Assembly (NCBI RefSeq): GCF_032854445.1
Contig: NW_027018025.1
Location: forward strand, 1-64,000
Source: Liolophura sinensis
Lineage: Eukaryota > Mollusca > Polyplacophora > Chitonida > Chitonidae
Reading direction: 5' to 3'
Length of the DNA stretch: 64,000 bases
The position numbers were made by a program, and so were the translations under genes. Position 1 is the stretch's first letter, and every line of letters starts with the position of its first letter. This document shows positions 48,710-61,543 of this stretch, piece after piece. The notes below the pieces were generated by a model. It made no database searches, was not told the DNA's origin, and was given only the letters and a program-made list of their open reading frames with translations.

Positions 48710-51700
48710 ATGCGGAATTGGGCCAGGCATCGGCAGCTGTTAAAAAATTGCAAATATCCCTGGTTTCCATGGAGTAAGAGCCGTTGCTGGGCACGTGATT
48801 ATGACATCAATGATCATTCAATTGTCGCTACAGCCAAATGTGTTGGTCGGAGAGCAACTCGGTTTGCAGCATTCGATTTCTCGTCACAAAATACGTCGGA
48901 TTAGCCTCTTACCAGCAGCACTGGAACATTTTTTCCACTTTTGCATTTTTGCCTGGTCTTTTTGTTAATTGAAATCGGCTACACTGTACTCTGTACAATC
49001 GCGACTGGTCATTACTATATTCAACTTTTGACTATAAGTTATGTGCCCTTCGGTAGCCCAGAAGACGTCAAATTTTTGGGCTAAGCCCATTTAACTCACC
49101 CAGCAATTGTCTTACTTCTAAGTCGAAGACAATCTCAATGTCTTTATCTACGTGTAGAAAAACCACACCATTTGTACATAAAAATCACAAGGTACTTGAT
49201 ACAGTCTGCTGTAAAAAGTACAACTGACAACAGACCCACATGAATAAGGTGCCAAAAGATGCGGAATTGGGCCAGGCATCGGCAGCTGTTAAAAAATTGC
49301 AAATATTACTGGTTTCCATGGAGTAAGAGCCGTTGCTGGGCACGTGATTACGACATCAATGATCATTCAATTGTCGCTACAGCCAAAAGTATTGGTTGGA
49401 GAGCAACGCGGATTGCACCATTCGATTTCTCGTCACAAAATACGTCGGATTAGCCTCTTACTAGTAGCACTGGAACAGTTTTTCCACTTTTGCATTTTTG
49501 CCTGGTCTTTTTGTTAATTGAAACCGGCTACACTGTACTCTGTACAATTGCGACTGGTCATTACTATATTTAACTTTTGACTATAAGTTATGTGCCCTTC
49601 GGTAGCCCAGAAGACCTGAAATCTTTGGGCCAAGCCCATTTAACTCACCCAGCAATTGTCTTATTTCTAAGTCCAAGACAATCTCAATGTCTTTATCTAC
49701 GTGTAGAAAAACCACACCATTTGTACGTGAAAAACACAAGGTACTTGATACAGTCTGCTGTAAAAAGTACAACTAAACACTGACCCACATTTATAAGGTG
49801 CCAAAAGATGCGGAATTGGGCCAGGCATCGGCAGCTGTTAAAAAATTGCAAATATCCCTGGTTTCCATGGAGTAAGAGCCGTTGCTGGGCACGTGATTAT
49901 GACATCAATGATCATTCAATTGTCGCTACAGCCAAAAGTATTGGTTGGAGAGCAACGCGGTTTGCACCATTCGATTTCTCGTCACAAAATACGTCGGATT
50001 AGCCTCTTACCAGCAGCACTAGAACAGTTTTTCCACTTTTGCATTTTTGCCTGGTCTTTTTGTTAATTGAAATCGACTACACTGTACTCTGTACAATCGC
50101 GACTGGTCATTACTATATTCAACTTTTGACTATAAGTTATGTGCCCTTCGGTAGCCCAGAAGATCTGAAATCTTTGGGCCAAGCCCATTTAACTCACCCA
50201 GCAATTGTCTTATTTCTAAGTGCAAGACAATCTCAATGTCTTTATCTACGTGTAGAAAAACCACACCATTTGTACATAAAAAACACAAGGTACTTGATAC
50301 AGTCTGCTGTAAAAAGTACAACTAAACACTGACCCACATTTATCAGGTGCCAAAAGATGCGGAATTGGGCCAGGCATCGGCAGCTGTTAAAAAATTGCAA
50401 ATATCCCTGCTTTCCATGGAGTAAGAGCCGTTGCTGGGCACGTGATTATGACATCAATGATCATTCAATTGTCGCTACAGCCAAAAGTATTGGTTGGAGA
50501 GCAACGCGGTTTGCACCATTCGATTTCTCGTCACAAAATACTTCGGATTAGCCTCTTACCAGCAGCACTGGAACAGTTTTTCCACTTTTGCATTTTTGCC
50601 TGGTCTTTTTGTTAATTGAAATCGGCTACACTGTACTCTGTACAATCGCGACTGGTCATTACTATATTCAACTTTTGACTATAAGTTATGTGCCCTTCGG
50701 TAGCCCAGAAGATCTGAAATCTTTGGGCCAAGCCCATTTAACTCACCCAGCAATTGTCTTATTTCTAAGTGCAAGACAATCTCAATGTCTTTATCTACGT
50801 GTAGAAAAACCAGACCATTTGTACATAAAAAACACAAGGTACTTGATACAGTCTGCTGTAAAAAGTACAACTAAACACTGACCCACATTTATCAGGTGCC
50901 AAAAGATGCGGAATTGGGCCAGGCATCGGCAGCTGTTAAAAAATTGCAAATATCCCTGGTTTCCATGGAGTAAGAGCCGTTGCTGGGCACGTGATTATGA
51001 CATCAATGATCATTCAATTGTCGCTACAGCCAAATGTGTTGGTCGGAGAGCAACGCGGTTTGCACCATTCGATTTCTCGTCACAAAATACGTCGGATTAG
51101 CCTCTTACCAGCAGCACTGGAACATTTTTTCCACTTTTGCATTTTTGCATGGTGTTTTTGTTAATTGAAATCGGCTACACTGTACTCTGTACAATCGCGA
51201 CTGGTCATTACTATATTCAACTTTTGACTATAAGTTATGTGCCCTTCGGTAGCCCAGAAGACGTCAAATCTTTGGGCTTAGCCCATTTAACTCACCCAGC
51301 AATTGTCTTACTTCTAAGTCGAAGACAATCTCAATGTCTTTATCTACGTGTAGAAAAACCACACCATTTGTACATGAAAAACACAAGGTACTTGATACAG
51401 TCTGCTGTAAAAAGTACAACTAAACACTGACCCACATTTATAAGGTGCCAAAAGATGCGGAATTGGGCCAGGCATCGGCAGCTGTTAAAAAATTGCAAAT
51501 ATCCCTGGTTTCCATGGAGTAAGAGCCGTTGCTGGGCACGTGATTATGACATCAATGATCATTCAATTGTCACTACAGCCAAAAGTATTGGTTGGAGAGC
51601 AACGCGGTTTGCACCATTCGATTTCTCGTTACAAAATACGTCGGATTAGCCTCTTACCAGCAGCACTAGAACAGTTTTTCCACTTTTGCATTTTTGCCTG

Positions 51701-52003
51701 GTCTTTTTGTTAATTGAAATCGGCTACACTGTACTCTGTACAATCGCGACTGGTCATTACTATATTCAACTTTTGACTATAAGTTATGTGCCCTTCGGTA
51801 GCCCAGAAGACCTGAAATCTTTGGGCCAAGCCCATTTAACTCACCCAGCAATTGTCTTATTTCTAAGTCGAAGACAATCTCAATGTCTTTATCTACGTGT
51901 AGAAAAACCACACCATTTGTAGGTGAAAAACACAAGGTACTTGATACAGTCTGCTGTAAAAAGTACAACTAAACACTGACCCACATTTATAAGGTGCCAA
52001 AAG
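48710..52003 (+). repeat. Six clean units (48710, 49259, 49808, 50357, 50906, 51455) leading into a short unit
   Basis: All intervals are 549 bp. Unit 48710 starts with AAATGTGTTGG but continues with CAACTCGGTTTGCAGC and AAATTTTTGGGC, so it is a hybrid of the 50906 and 46507 types. Units 49259-50357 repeat 47058-48161. Units 50357-51455 repeat the pre-short series at 428-1530 and 31821-32919. Unit 51455 has TCTCGTTACAAAATACG and GTAGGTGAAAAAC. Confidence 0.92.
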
Positions 52004-52210
52004 ATGCGGAATTGGGCCAGGCATCGGTAGCTGTTAAAAAATTGCAAATATCCCTGGTTTCCATGGAGTAAGAGCCGTTGCTACGCACGTGATTATGACA
52101 TCAGTATAGAAAAACCAGACCATTTGTACATAAAAAACACAAGGTACTTGATACAGTCTGCTGTAAAAAATACAACTAAACACTGACCCCCATTTAAAAG
52201 GTGCCAAAAG
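52004..52210 (+). repeat. Short 207 bp satellite unit (copy 6)
   Basis: The junction near 52102 is TTATGACATCAGTATAGAAA. The tail is AGACCATTTGTACATAAAAA, then the AAAAAATAC stem-loop end and the CCCCATTTAAAAGG linker. The usual in-frame TGA (CACTGACCCCC) is intact here, unlike the copy at 9632. The following unit shares GAGACGATGCTGGG with 9839. Confidence 0.94.
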
Positions 52211-53857
52211 ATGCGGAATTGGGCCAGGCATCGGCAGCTGTTGAAAAATTGCAAATTTCCCTGGTTTCCATGGAGTAAGAGACGATGCTGGGCACGTGAT
52301 TATGACATCAATGATCATTCAATTGTCACTACAGCCAAAAGTATTGGTCGGAGAGCAACGCGGTTTGCACCATTCGATTTCTCGTCACAAAATACGTCGG
52401 ATTAGCCTCTTACCAGCAGCACTGGAACATTTTTTCCACTTTTGCATTTTTGCCTGGTCTTTTTGTTAATTGAAATCGGCTACACTGTACTCTGTACAAT
52501 CGCGACTGCTCATTACTATATTCAACTTTTGACTATAAGTTATGTGCCCTTCGGCAGCCCAGAAAACGCCATTTCATTGGGCTAAGCCCATTTAACTCAC
52601 CCAGCAATTGCCTTACTTCTAAGTGCAAGACAATCTCAATGTCTTTATCTACGTGTAGAAAAACCACACCATTTGTACATGAAAAACACAAGGTACTTGA
52701 TACAGTCTGCTGTAAAAAGTACAACTGAACACTGACCCACTTCAGTAAGGTGCCAAAAGATGCGGAATTGAGCCAGGTATCGGCAGCTGTTGAAAAATTG
52801 CAAATTTCCCTGGTTTCCATGGAGTAAGAGCCGTTGCTGTGCACGTGATTATGACATCAATGATCATTCAATTGTCACTACAGCCAAAAGTATTGGTCGG
52901 AGAGCAACGCGGTTTGCACCATTCGATTTGTCGTCACAAAATACGTCGGATTAGCCTCTTACCACCAGCACTAGAACAGTTTTTCCACTTTTGCATTTTT
53001 ACCTGGTCTTCTTGTTAATTGAAATCGGCTACACTGTACTCTGTACAATCGCGACTGGTCATTACTATATTCAACTTTTTACTATAAGTTATGTGCCCTT
53101 CGGTAGCCCAGAGGACCTGAAATCTTTGGGCCAAGCCCATTTAACTCACCCAGCAATTGTCTTACTTCTAAGTCCAAGACAATCTCAATGTCTTTATCTA
53201 CGTGTAGAAAAACCACACCATTTGTACATAAAAAACACAAGGTACTTGATACAGTCTGCTGTAAAAAATACAACTAAACACTGACCCACATTTATCAGGT
53301 GCCAAAAGATGCGGAATTGGGCCAGGCATCGGTAGCTGTTAAAAAATTGCAAATATCCCTGGTTTCCATGGAGTAAGAGCCGTTGCTCCGCACGTAATTA
53401 TGACATCAATGATGATTGAATTGTCGCTACAGCCAAAAGTATTAGTCGGAGGGCAACGCGGTTTGCACCATTCGATTTCTCGTCACAAAATACGTCGGAT
53501 TAGCCTCTTACCAGCAGCACTGGAACATTTTTTCGAATTTTGCATTTTTGCCTGGTCTTTTTGTTAATTGAAATCGGCTACACTGTACTCTGTACAATCG
53601 CGACTGGTCATTACTATATTCAACTTTTGACTATAAGTTATGTGCCCTTCGGTAGCCTAGAAGACGTCAAATCTTTGGGCTAGGCCCATTTAACACACCC
53701 AGCAATTGCCTTACTTCTAAGTGCAAGACAATCTCAATGTCTTTATCTACGTGTAGAAAAACCACACCATTTGTACATGAAAAACACAAGGTACTTGATA
53801 CAGTCTGCTGTAAAAAGTACAACTGAACACTGACCCACTTCAGTAAGGTGCCAAAAG
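52211..53857 (+). repeat. Three units (52211, 52760, 53309)
   Basis: These repeat 9839, 10388 and 10937 at exactly 42372 bp offset. Shared markers are GAGACGATGCTGGG, GAAAACGCCATTTCATTGG, CCAGAGGACCTG (53110) and TTAGTCGGAGGGC (53445). From about 53510 the rear switches to TTTTTTCGAATTTTGC and GGGCTAGGCCC. The same switch is present at 60446-60995 (offset 7137 bp, 13 units). Confidence 0.92.
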
Positions 53858-55504
53858 ATGCGGAATTGAGCCAGGCATCGGCAGCTGTTAAAAAATTGCA
53901 AATATCCCTGGTTTCCATGGAGTAAGAGCCGTTGCTGTGCACGTGATTATGACATCAATGATCATTGAATTGTCACTACAGCCAAAAGTATTGGTCGGAG
54001 AGCAACGCGGTTTGTACCATTCGATTTGTCGTCACAAAATACGTCGGATTAGCCTCTTACCAGCAGCACTGGAACAATTTTTCCAATTTTGCATTTTTGC
54101 CTGGTCTTTTTGTTAATTGAAATCGGCTACACTGTACTCTGTACAATCGCGACTGGTCATTACTATATTCAACTTTTGACTATAAGTTATGTGCCCTTCG
54201 GTAGCCCAGAAGACCTGAAATCTTTGGGCCAAGCCCATTTAACTCACTCAGCAATTGTCTTATTTCTAAGTGCAAGACAATCTCAATGTCTTTATCTACG
54301 TGTAGAAAAACCACACCATTTGTACATAAAAAACACAAGGTACTTGATACAGTCTGCTGTAAAAAGTACAACTAAACACTGACCCACATTTATCAGGTGC
54401 CAAAAGATGCGGAATTGGGCCAGGCATCGGCAGCTGTTAAAAAATTGCAAATATCCCTGGTTTCCATGGAGTAAGAGCCGTTGCTGGGCACGTGATTATG
54501 ACATCAATGATCATTGAATTGTCGCTACAGCCAAAAGTATTGGTCGGAGAGCAACGCGGTTTGCACCATTCGATTTCTCGTCACAAAATACGTCGGATTA
54601 GCCTCTTACCAGCAGCACTGGAACATTTTTTCCACTTTTGCATTTTTGCCTGGTCTTTTTGTTAATTGAAACCGTCTACACTGTACTCTGTACAATCGCG
54701 ACTGGTCATTACTATATTCAACTTTTGACTATAAGTTATGTGCCCTTCGGCAGCCCAGAAGACCTGAAATCTTTGGGCTAAGCGCATTTAACTCACCCAG
54801 CAATTGTGTCACTTCTAAGTGCAAGACAATCTCAATGTCTTTAATTACGTGTAGAAAAACCACACCTTTTGTACATAAAAATCACAAGGTACTTGATACA
54901 GTCTGCTGTAAAAAGTACAACTGACAACAGACCCACATGAATAAGGTGCCAAAAGATGCGGAATTTAGCCAGGCATCGGCAGCTGTTGAAAAATTGCAAA
55001 TTTTCCTGGTTTCCATGGAGTAAGAGCCGTTGCTGGGCACGTGATTATGACATCAATGATCATTCAATTGTCACTACAGGCAAAAGTATTGGTCGGAGAT
55101 CAACGCGGTTTGCACCATTCCATTTCTCGTCACAAAATACGTCGGATTAGCCTCTTGTCAGCAGCACTGGAACAATTTTTCGAATTTTGCATTTTTGCCT
55201 GGTCTTTTTGTTAATTGAAATCGGCTACACTGTACTCTGTACAACCGCGACTGGTCATTACTATATTCAACTATTGACTATATGTTATGTGCCCTTCGGT
55301 AGCCCAGAAGACGTCAAATCTTTGGGCTAAGCCCATTTAACTCAACCAGCAATTGTCTTACTTCTAAGTCCAAGACAATCTCAATGTCTTTATCTACGTG
55401 TAGAAAAACCACACCATTTGTACATGAAAAACACAAGGTACTTGATACAGTCTGCTGTAAAAAGTACAACTGAACACTGACCCACTTCAGTAAGGTGCCA
55501 AAAG
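53858..55504 (+). repeat. Three-unit higher-order repeat HOR-2, copy a
   Basis: The units are at 53858, 54407 and 54956; the total is 1647 bp. The first has GCTGTGCACGTG, GTTTGTACC, GATTTGTCGTC and CTCACTCAGC. The second has CATTGAATTGTCGC, GAAACCGTCTACAC, TTCGGCAGCCC, GCTAAGCGC, GTGTCACTTC and TTTAATTACG. The third has GCGGAATTTAGCC, CTACAGGCAAAAG, GAGATCAACG, ATTCCATTTC, CTTGTCAGC and ACAACCGCG. Confidence 0.9.
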
Positions 55505-57151
55505 ATGCGGAATTGAGCCAGGCATCGGCAGCTGTTAAAAAATTGCAAATATCCCTGGTTTCCATGGAGTAAGAGCCGTTGCTGTGCACGTGATTATGAC
55601 ATCAATGATCATTGAATTGTCACTACAGCCAAAAGTATTGGTCGGAGAGCAACGCGGTTTGTACCATTCGATTTGTCGTCACAAAATACGTCGGATTAGC
55701 CTCTTACCAGCAGCACTGGAACAATTTTTCCAATTTTGCATTTTTGCCTGGTCTTTTTGTTAATTGAAATCGGCTACACTGTACTCTGTACAATCGCGAC
55801 TGGTCATTACTATATTCAACTTTTGACTATAAGTTATGTGCCCTTCGGTAGCCCAGAAGACCTGAAATCTTTGGGCCAAGCCCATTTAACTCACTCAGCA
55901 ATTGTCTTATTTCTAAGTGCAAGACAATCTCAATGTCTTTATCTACGTGTAGAAAAACCACACCATTTGTACATAAAAAACACAAGGTACTTGATACAGT
56001 CTGCTGTAAAAAGTACAACTAAACACTGACCCACATTTATCAGGTGCCAAAAGATGCGGAATTGGGCCAGGCATCGGCAGCTGTTAAAAAATTGCAAATA
56101 TCCCTGGTTTCCATGGAGTAAGAGCCGTTGCTGGGCACGTGATTATGACATCAATGATCATTGAATTGTCGCTACAGCCAAAAGTATTGGTCGGAGAGCA
56201 ACGCGGTTTGCACCATTCGATTTCTCGTCACAAAATACGTCGGATTAGCCTCTTACCAGCAGCACTGGAACATTTTTTCCACTTTTGCATTTTTGCCTGG
56301 TCTTTTTGTTAATTGAAACCGTCTACACTGTACTCTGTACAATCGCGACTGGTCATTACTATATTCAACTTTTGACTATAAGTTATGTGCCCTTCGGCAG
56401 CCCAGAAGACCTGAAATCTTTGGGCTAAGCGCATTTAACTCACCCAGCAATTGTGTCACTTCTAAGTGCAAGACAATCTCAATGTCTTTAATTACGTGTA
56501 GAAAAACCACACCTTTTGTACATAAAAATCACAAGGTACTTGATACAGTCTGCTGTAAAAAGTACAACTGACAACAGACCCACATGAATAAGGTGCCAAA
56601 AGATGCGGAATTTAGCCAGGCATCGGCAGCTGTTGAAAAATTGCAAATTTTCCTGGTTTCCATGGAGTAAGAGCCGTTGCTGGGCACGTGATTATGACAT
56701 CAATGATCATTCAATTGTCACTACAGGCAAAAGTATTGGTCGGAGATCAACGCGGTTTGCACCATTCCATTTCTCGTCACAAAATACGTCGGATTAGCCT
56801 CTTGTCAGCAGCACTGGAACAATTTTTCGAATTTTGCATTTTTGCCTGGTCTTTTTGTTAATTGAAATCGGCTACACTGTACTCTGTACAACCGCGACTG
56901 GTCATTACTATATTCAACTATTGACTATATGTTATGTGCCCTTCGGTAGCCCAGAAGACGTCAAATCTTTGGGCTAAGCCCATTTAACTCAACCAGCAAT
57001 TGTCTTACTTCTAAGTCCAAGACAATCTCAATGTCTTTATCTACGTGTAGAAAAACCACACCATTTGTACATGAAAAACACAAGGTACTTGATACAGTCT
57101 GCTGTAAAAAGTACAACTGAACACTGACCCACTTCAGTAAGGTGCCAAAAG
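55505..57151 (+). repeat. HOR-2 copy b
   Basis: The units are at 55505, 56054 and 56603, exactly 1647 bp after copy a. It shares even the private changes GAAACCGTCTACAC, CTACAGGCAAAAG and ATTCCATTTC with copy a. By reading, the two copies are almost identical, which implies a very recent duplication. Confidence 0.92.
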
Positions 57152-58798
57152 ATGAGGAATTGAGCCAGGCATCGGCAGCTGTTGAAAAATTGCAAATTTC
57201 CCTGGTTTCCATGGAGTAAGAGCCGTTGCTACGCACGTGATTATGACATAAATGATCATTGAATTGTCACTACAGCCAAAAGTATTGGTCGGAGAGCAAC
57301 GCAGATTGCACCATTCGATTTCTCGTCACAAAATACGTCGGATTAGCCTCTTACTAGTTGCACTGGAACAGTTTTTCCACTTTTGCATTATTGCCTGGTC
57401 TTTTTGTTAATTGAAATCGGCTACACTGTACTCTGTACAATCGCGACTGGTCATTACTATATTCAACTTTTGACTATAAGTTATGTGCCCTTCGGTAGCC
57501 CAGAAGACCTGAAATCTTTGGGCCAAGCCCATTTAACTCACTCAGCAATTGTCTTATTTCTAAGTGCAAGACAATCTCAATGTCTTTATCTACGTGTAGA
57601 AAAACCACACCATTTGTACATAAAAAACACAAGGTACTTGATACAGTCTGCTGTAAAAAGTACAACTAAACACTGACCCACATTTATCAGGTGCCAAAAG
57701 ATGCGGAATTGGGCCAGGCATCGGCAGCTGTTAAAAAATTGCAAATATCCCTGGTTTCCATGGAGTAAGAGCCGTTGCTGTGCACGTGATTATGACATCA
57801 ATGATCATTGAATTGTCGCTACAGCCAAAAGTATTGGTCGGAGAGCAACGCGGTTTGCACCATTCGATTTCTCGTCACAAAATACGTCGGATTAGCCTCT
57901 TACCAGCAGCACTGGAACATTTTTTCCACTTTTGCATTTTTGCCTGGTCTTTTTGTTAATTGAAATCGGCTACACTGTACTCTGTACAATCGCGACTGGT
58001 CATTACTATATTCAACTTTTGACTATAAGTTATGTGCCCTTCGGCAGCCCAGAAGACCTGAAATCTTTGGGCTAAGCGCATTTAACTCACCCAGCAATTG
58101 TGTCACTTCTAAGTGCAAGACAATCTCAATGTCTTTAATTACGTGTAGAAAAACCACACCTTTTGTACATAAAAATCACAAGGTACTTGATACAGTCTGC
58201 TGTAAAAAGTACAACTGACAACAGACCCACATGAATAAGGTGCCAAAAGATGCGGAATTTAGCCAGGCATCGGCAGCTGTTGAAAAATTGCAAATTTTCC
58301 TGGTTTCCATGGAGTAAGAGCCGTTGCTGGGCACGTGATTATGACATCAATGATCATTCAATTGTCACTACAGCCAAAAGTATTGGTCGGAGATCAACGC
58401 GGTTTGCACCATTCGATTTCTCGTCACAAAATACGTCGGATTAGCCTCTTGTCAGCAGCACTGGAACAATTTTTCGAATTTTGCATTTTTGCCTGGTCTT
58501 TTTGTTAATTGAAATCGGCTACACTGTACTCTGTACAACCGCGACTGGTCATTACTATATTCAACTATTGACTATATGTTATGTGCCCTTCGGTAGCCCA
58601 GAAGACGTCAAATCTTTGGGCTAAGCCCATTTAACTCAACCAGCAATTGTCTTACTTCTAAGTCCAAGACAATCTCAATGTCTTTATCTACGTGTAGAAA
58701 AACCACACCATTTGTACATGAAAAACACAAGGTACTTGATACAGTCTGCTGTAAAAAGTACAACTGAACACTGACCCACTTCAGTAAGGTGCCAAAAG
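57152..58798 (+). repeat. HOR-2 copy c, with variant first unit
   Basis: The units are at 57152, 57701 and 58250. The first unit is the ATGAGGAATTG class (CTACGCACGTG, ACATAAATG, CGCAGATTGC, GCATTATTGCC) joined to the usual CTCACTCAGC rear. The second has GCTGTGCACGTG and GAAATCGGC instead of GAAACCGTC. The third has CTACAGCCAAAAG and ATTCGATTTC. The block is repeated at 62093-63739. Confidence 0.9.
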
Positions 58799-61543
58799 AT
58801 GAGGAATTGAGCCAGGCATCGGCAGCTGTTGAAAAATTGCAAATTTCCCTGGTTTCCATGGAGTAAGAGCCGTTGCTACGCACGTGATTATGACATAAAT
58901 GATCATTCAATTGTCGCTACAGCCAAAAGTATTGGTCGGAGAGCAACGCAGATTGCACCATTCGATTTCTCGTCACAAAATACGTCGGATTAGCCTCTTA
59001 CTAGTTGCACTGGAACAGTTTTTCCACTTTTGCATTTTTGCCTGGTCTTTTTGTTAATTGAAATCGGCTACACTGTACTCTGTACAATCGCGACTGGTCA
59101 TTACTATATTCAACTTTTGACTATATGTTATGTGCCCTTCGGTAGCCCAGAAGACGTCAAATCTTTGGGCTAAGCCCATTTAACTCACCCAGCAATTGCC
59201 TTACTTCTAAGTGCAAGACAACCTCAATGTCTTTATCTACGTGTAGAAAAACCACACCTTTTGTACATAAAAAACACAAGGTACTTGATGCAGTCTGCTG
59301 TAAAAAGTACAACTGACAACAGACCCACATGAATAAGGTGCCAAAAGATGCGGAATTGAGCCAGGCATCGGCAGCTGTTGAAAAATTGCAAATTTCCCTG
59401 GTTTCCATGGAGTAAGAGACGTTGCTGGGCACGTGATTATGACATCAATGATCATTCAATTGTCGCTACAGCCAAAAGTATTGGTCGGAGAGCAACGCGG
59501 TTTGCACCATTCGATTTCTCGTCACAAAATACGTCGGATTAGACTCTTACTAGTAGCACTGGAACAGTTTTTCCACTTTTGCATTTTTGCCTGGTCTTTT
59601 TGTTAATTGAAATCGGCTACACTGTACTCTGTACAATCGCGACTGGTCATTACTATATTCAACTTTTGACTATAAGTTATGTGCCCTTCGGTAGCCTAGA
59701 AGACGTCAAATCTTTGGGCTAAGCCCATTTAACTCACCCAGCAATTGCCTTACTTCTAAGTGCAAGACAATCTCAATGTCTTTATCTACGTGTAGAAAAA
59801 CCACACCATTTGTACATGAAAAACACAAGGTACTTGATACAGTCTGCTGTAAAAAGTACAACTGAACACTGACCCACTTCAGTAAGGTGCCAAAAGATGC
59901 GGAATTGAGCCAGGCATCGGCAGCTGTTAAAAAATTGCAAATATCCCTGGTTTCCATGGAGTAAGAGCCGTTGCTGTGCACGTGATTATGACATCAATGA
60001 TCATTCAATTGTCACTACAGCCAAAAGTATTGGTCGGAGAGCAACGCGGTTTGCACCATTCGATTTGTCGTCACAAAATACGTCGGATTAGCCTCTTACC
60101 ACCAGCACTAGAACAGTTTTTCCACTTTTGCATTTTTACCTGGTCTTCTTGTTAATTGAAATCGGCTACACTGTACTCTGTACAATCGCGACTGGTCATT
60201 ACTATATTCAACATTTGACTATAAGTTATGTGCCCTTCGGTAGCCCAGAGGACCTGAAATCTTTGGGCCAAGCCCATTTAACTCACCCAGCAATTGTCTT
60301 ACTTCTAAGTCCAAGACAATCTCAATGTCTTTATCTACGTGTAGAAAAACCACACCATTTGTACATAAAAAACACAAGGTACTTGATACAGTCTGCTGTA
60401 AAAAATACAACTAAACACTGACCCACATTTATCAGGTGCCAAAAGATGCGGAATTGGGCCAGGCATCGGTAGCTGTTAAAAAATTGCAAATATCCCTGGT
60501 TTCCATGGAGTAAGAGCCGTTGCTGGGCACGTAATTATGACATCAATGATGATTGAATTGTCGCTACAGCCAAAAGTATTAGTCGGAGGGCAACGCGGTT
60601 TGCACCATTCGATTTCTCGTCACAAAATACGTCGGATTAGCCTCTTACCAGCAGCACTGGAACATTTTTTCGAATTTTGCATTTTTGCCTGGTCTTTTTG
60701 TTAATTGAAATCGGCTACACTGTACTCTGTACAATCGCGACTGGTCATTACTATATTCAACTTTTGACTATAAGTTATGTGCCCTTCGGTAGCCTAGAAG
60801 ACGTCAAATCTTTGGGCTAGGCCCATTTAACACACCCAGCAATTGCCTTACTTCTAAGTGCAAGACAATCTCAATGTCTTTATCTACGTGTAGAAAAACC
60901 ACACCATTTGTACATGAAAAACACAAGGTACTTGATACAGTCTGCTGTAAAAAGTACAACTGAACACTGACCCACTTCAGTAAGGTGCCAAAAGATGCGG
61001 AATTGAGCCAGGCATCGGCAGCTGTTAAAAAATTGCAAATATCCCTGGTTTCCATGGAGTAAGAGCCGTTGCTGTGCACGTGATTATGACATCAATGATC
61101 ATTGAATTGTCACTACAGCCAAAAGTATTGGTCGGAGAGCAACGCGGTTTGTACCATTCGATTTGTCGTCACAAAATACGTCGGATTAGCCTCTTACCAG
61201 CAGCACTGGAACAATTTTTCCAATTTTGCATTTTTGCCTGGTCTTTTTGTTAATTGAAATCGGCTACACTGTAGTATGTACAATCGCGACTGGTCATTAC
61301 TATATTCAACTTTTGACTATAAGTTATGTGCCCTTCGGTAGCCCAGAAGACGTCAAATCTTTGGGCGAAGCCCATTTAACTCACCCAGCAATTGTCTTAC
61401 TTCTAAGTCCAAGACAATCTCAATGTCTTTATCTACGTGTAGAAAAACCACACCATTTGTACATGAAAAACACAAGGTACTTGATACAGTCTGCTGTAAA
61501 AAGTACAACTGACAACAGACCCACATGAATAAGGTGCCAAAAG
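58799..61543 (+). repeat. Five units (58799, 59348, 59897, 60446, 60995)
   Basis: All intervals are 549 bp. Unit 58799 is the ATGAGGAATTG class. Unit 59348 has AGACGTTGCTGGG and TAGACTCTTACTAGTAG, like 11486. Unit 59897 has GCTGTGCACGTG, ACCACCAGC and CCAGAGGACCTG. Unit 60446 has TTAGTCGGAGGGC and GGGCTAGGCCC, like 53309. Unit 60995 has TGTAGTATGTAC and GGGCGAAGCCC, like 42115. Confidence 0.92.
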
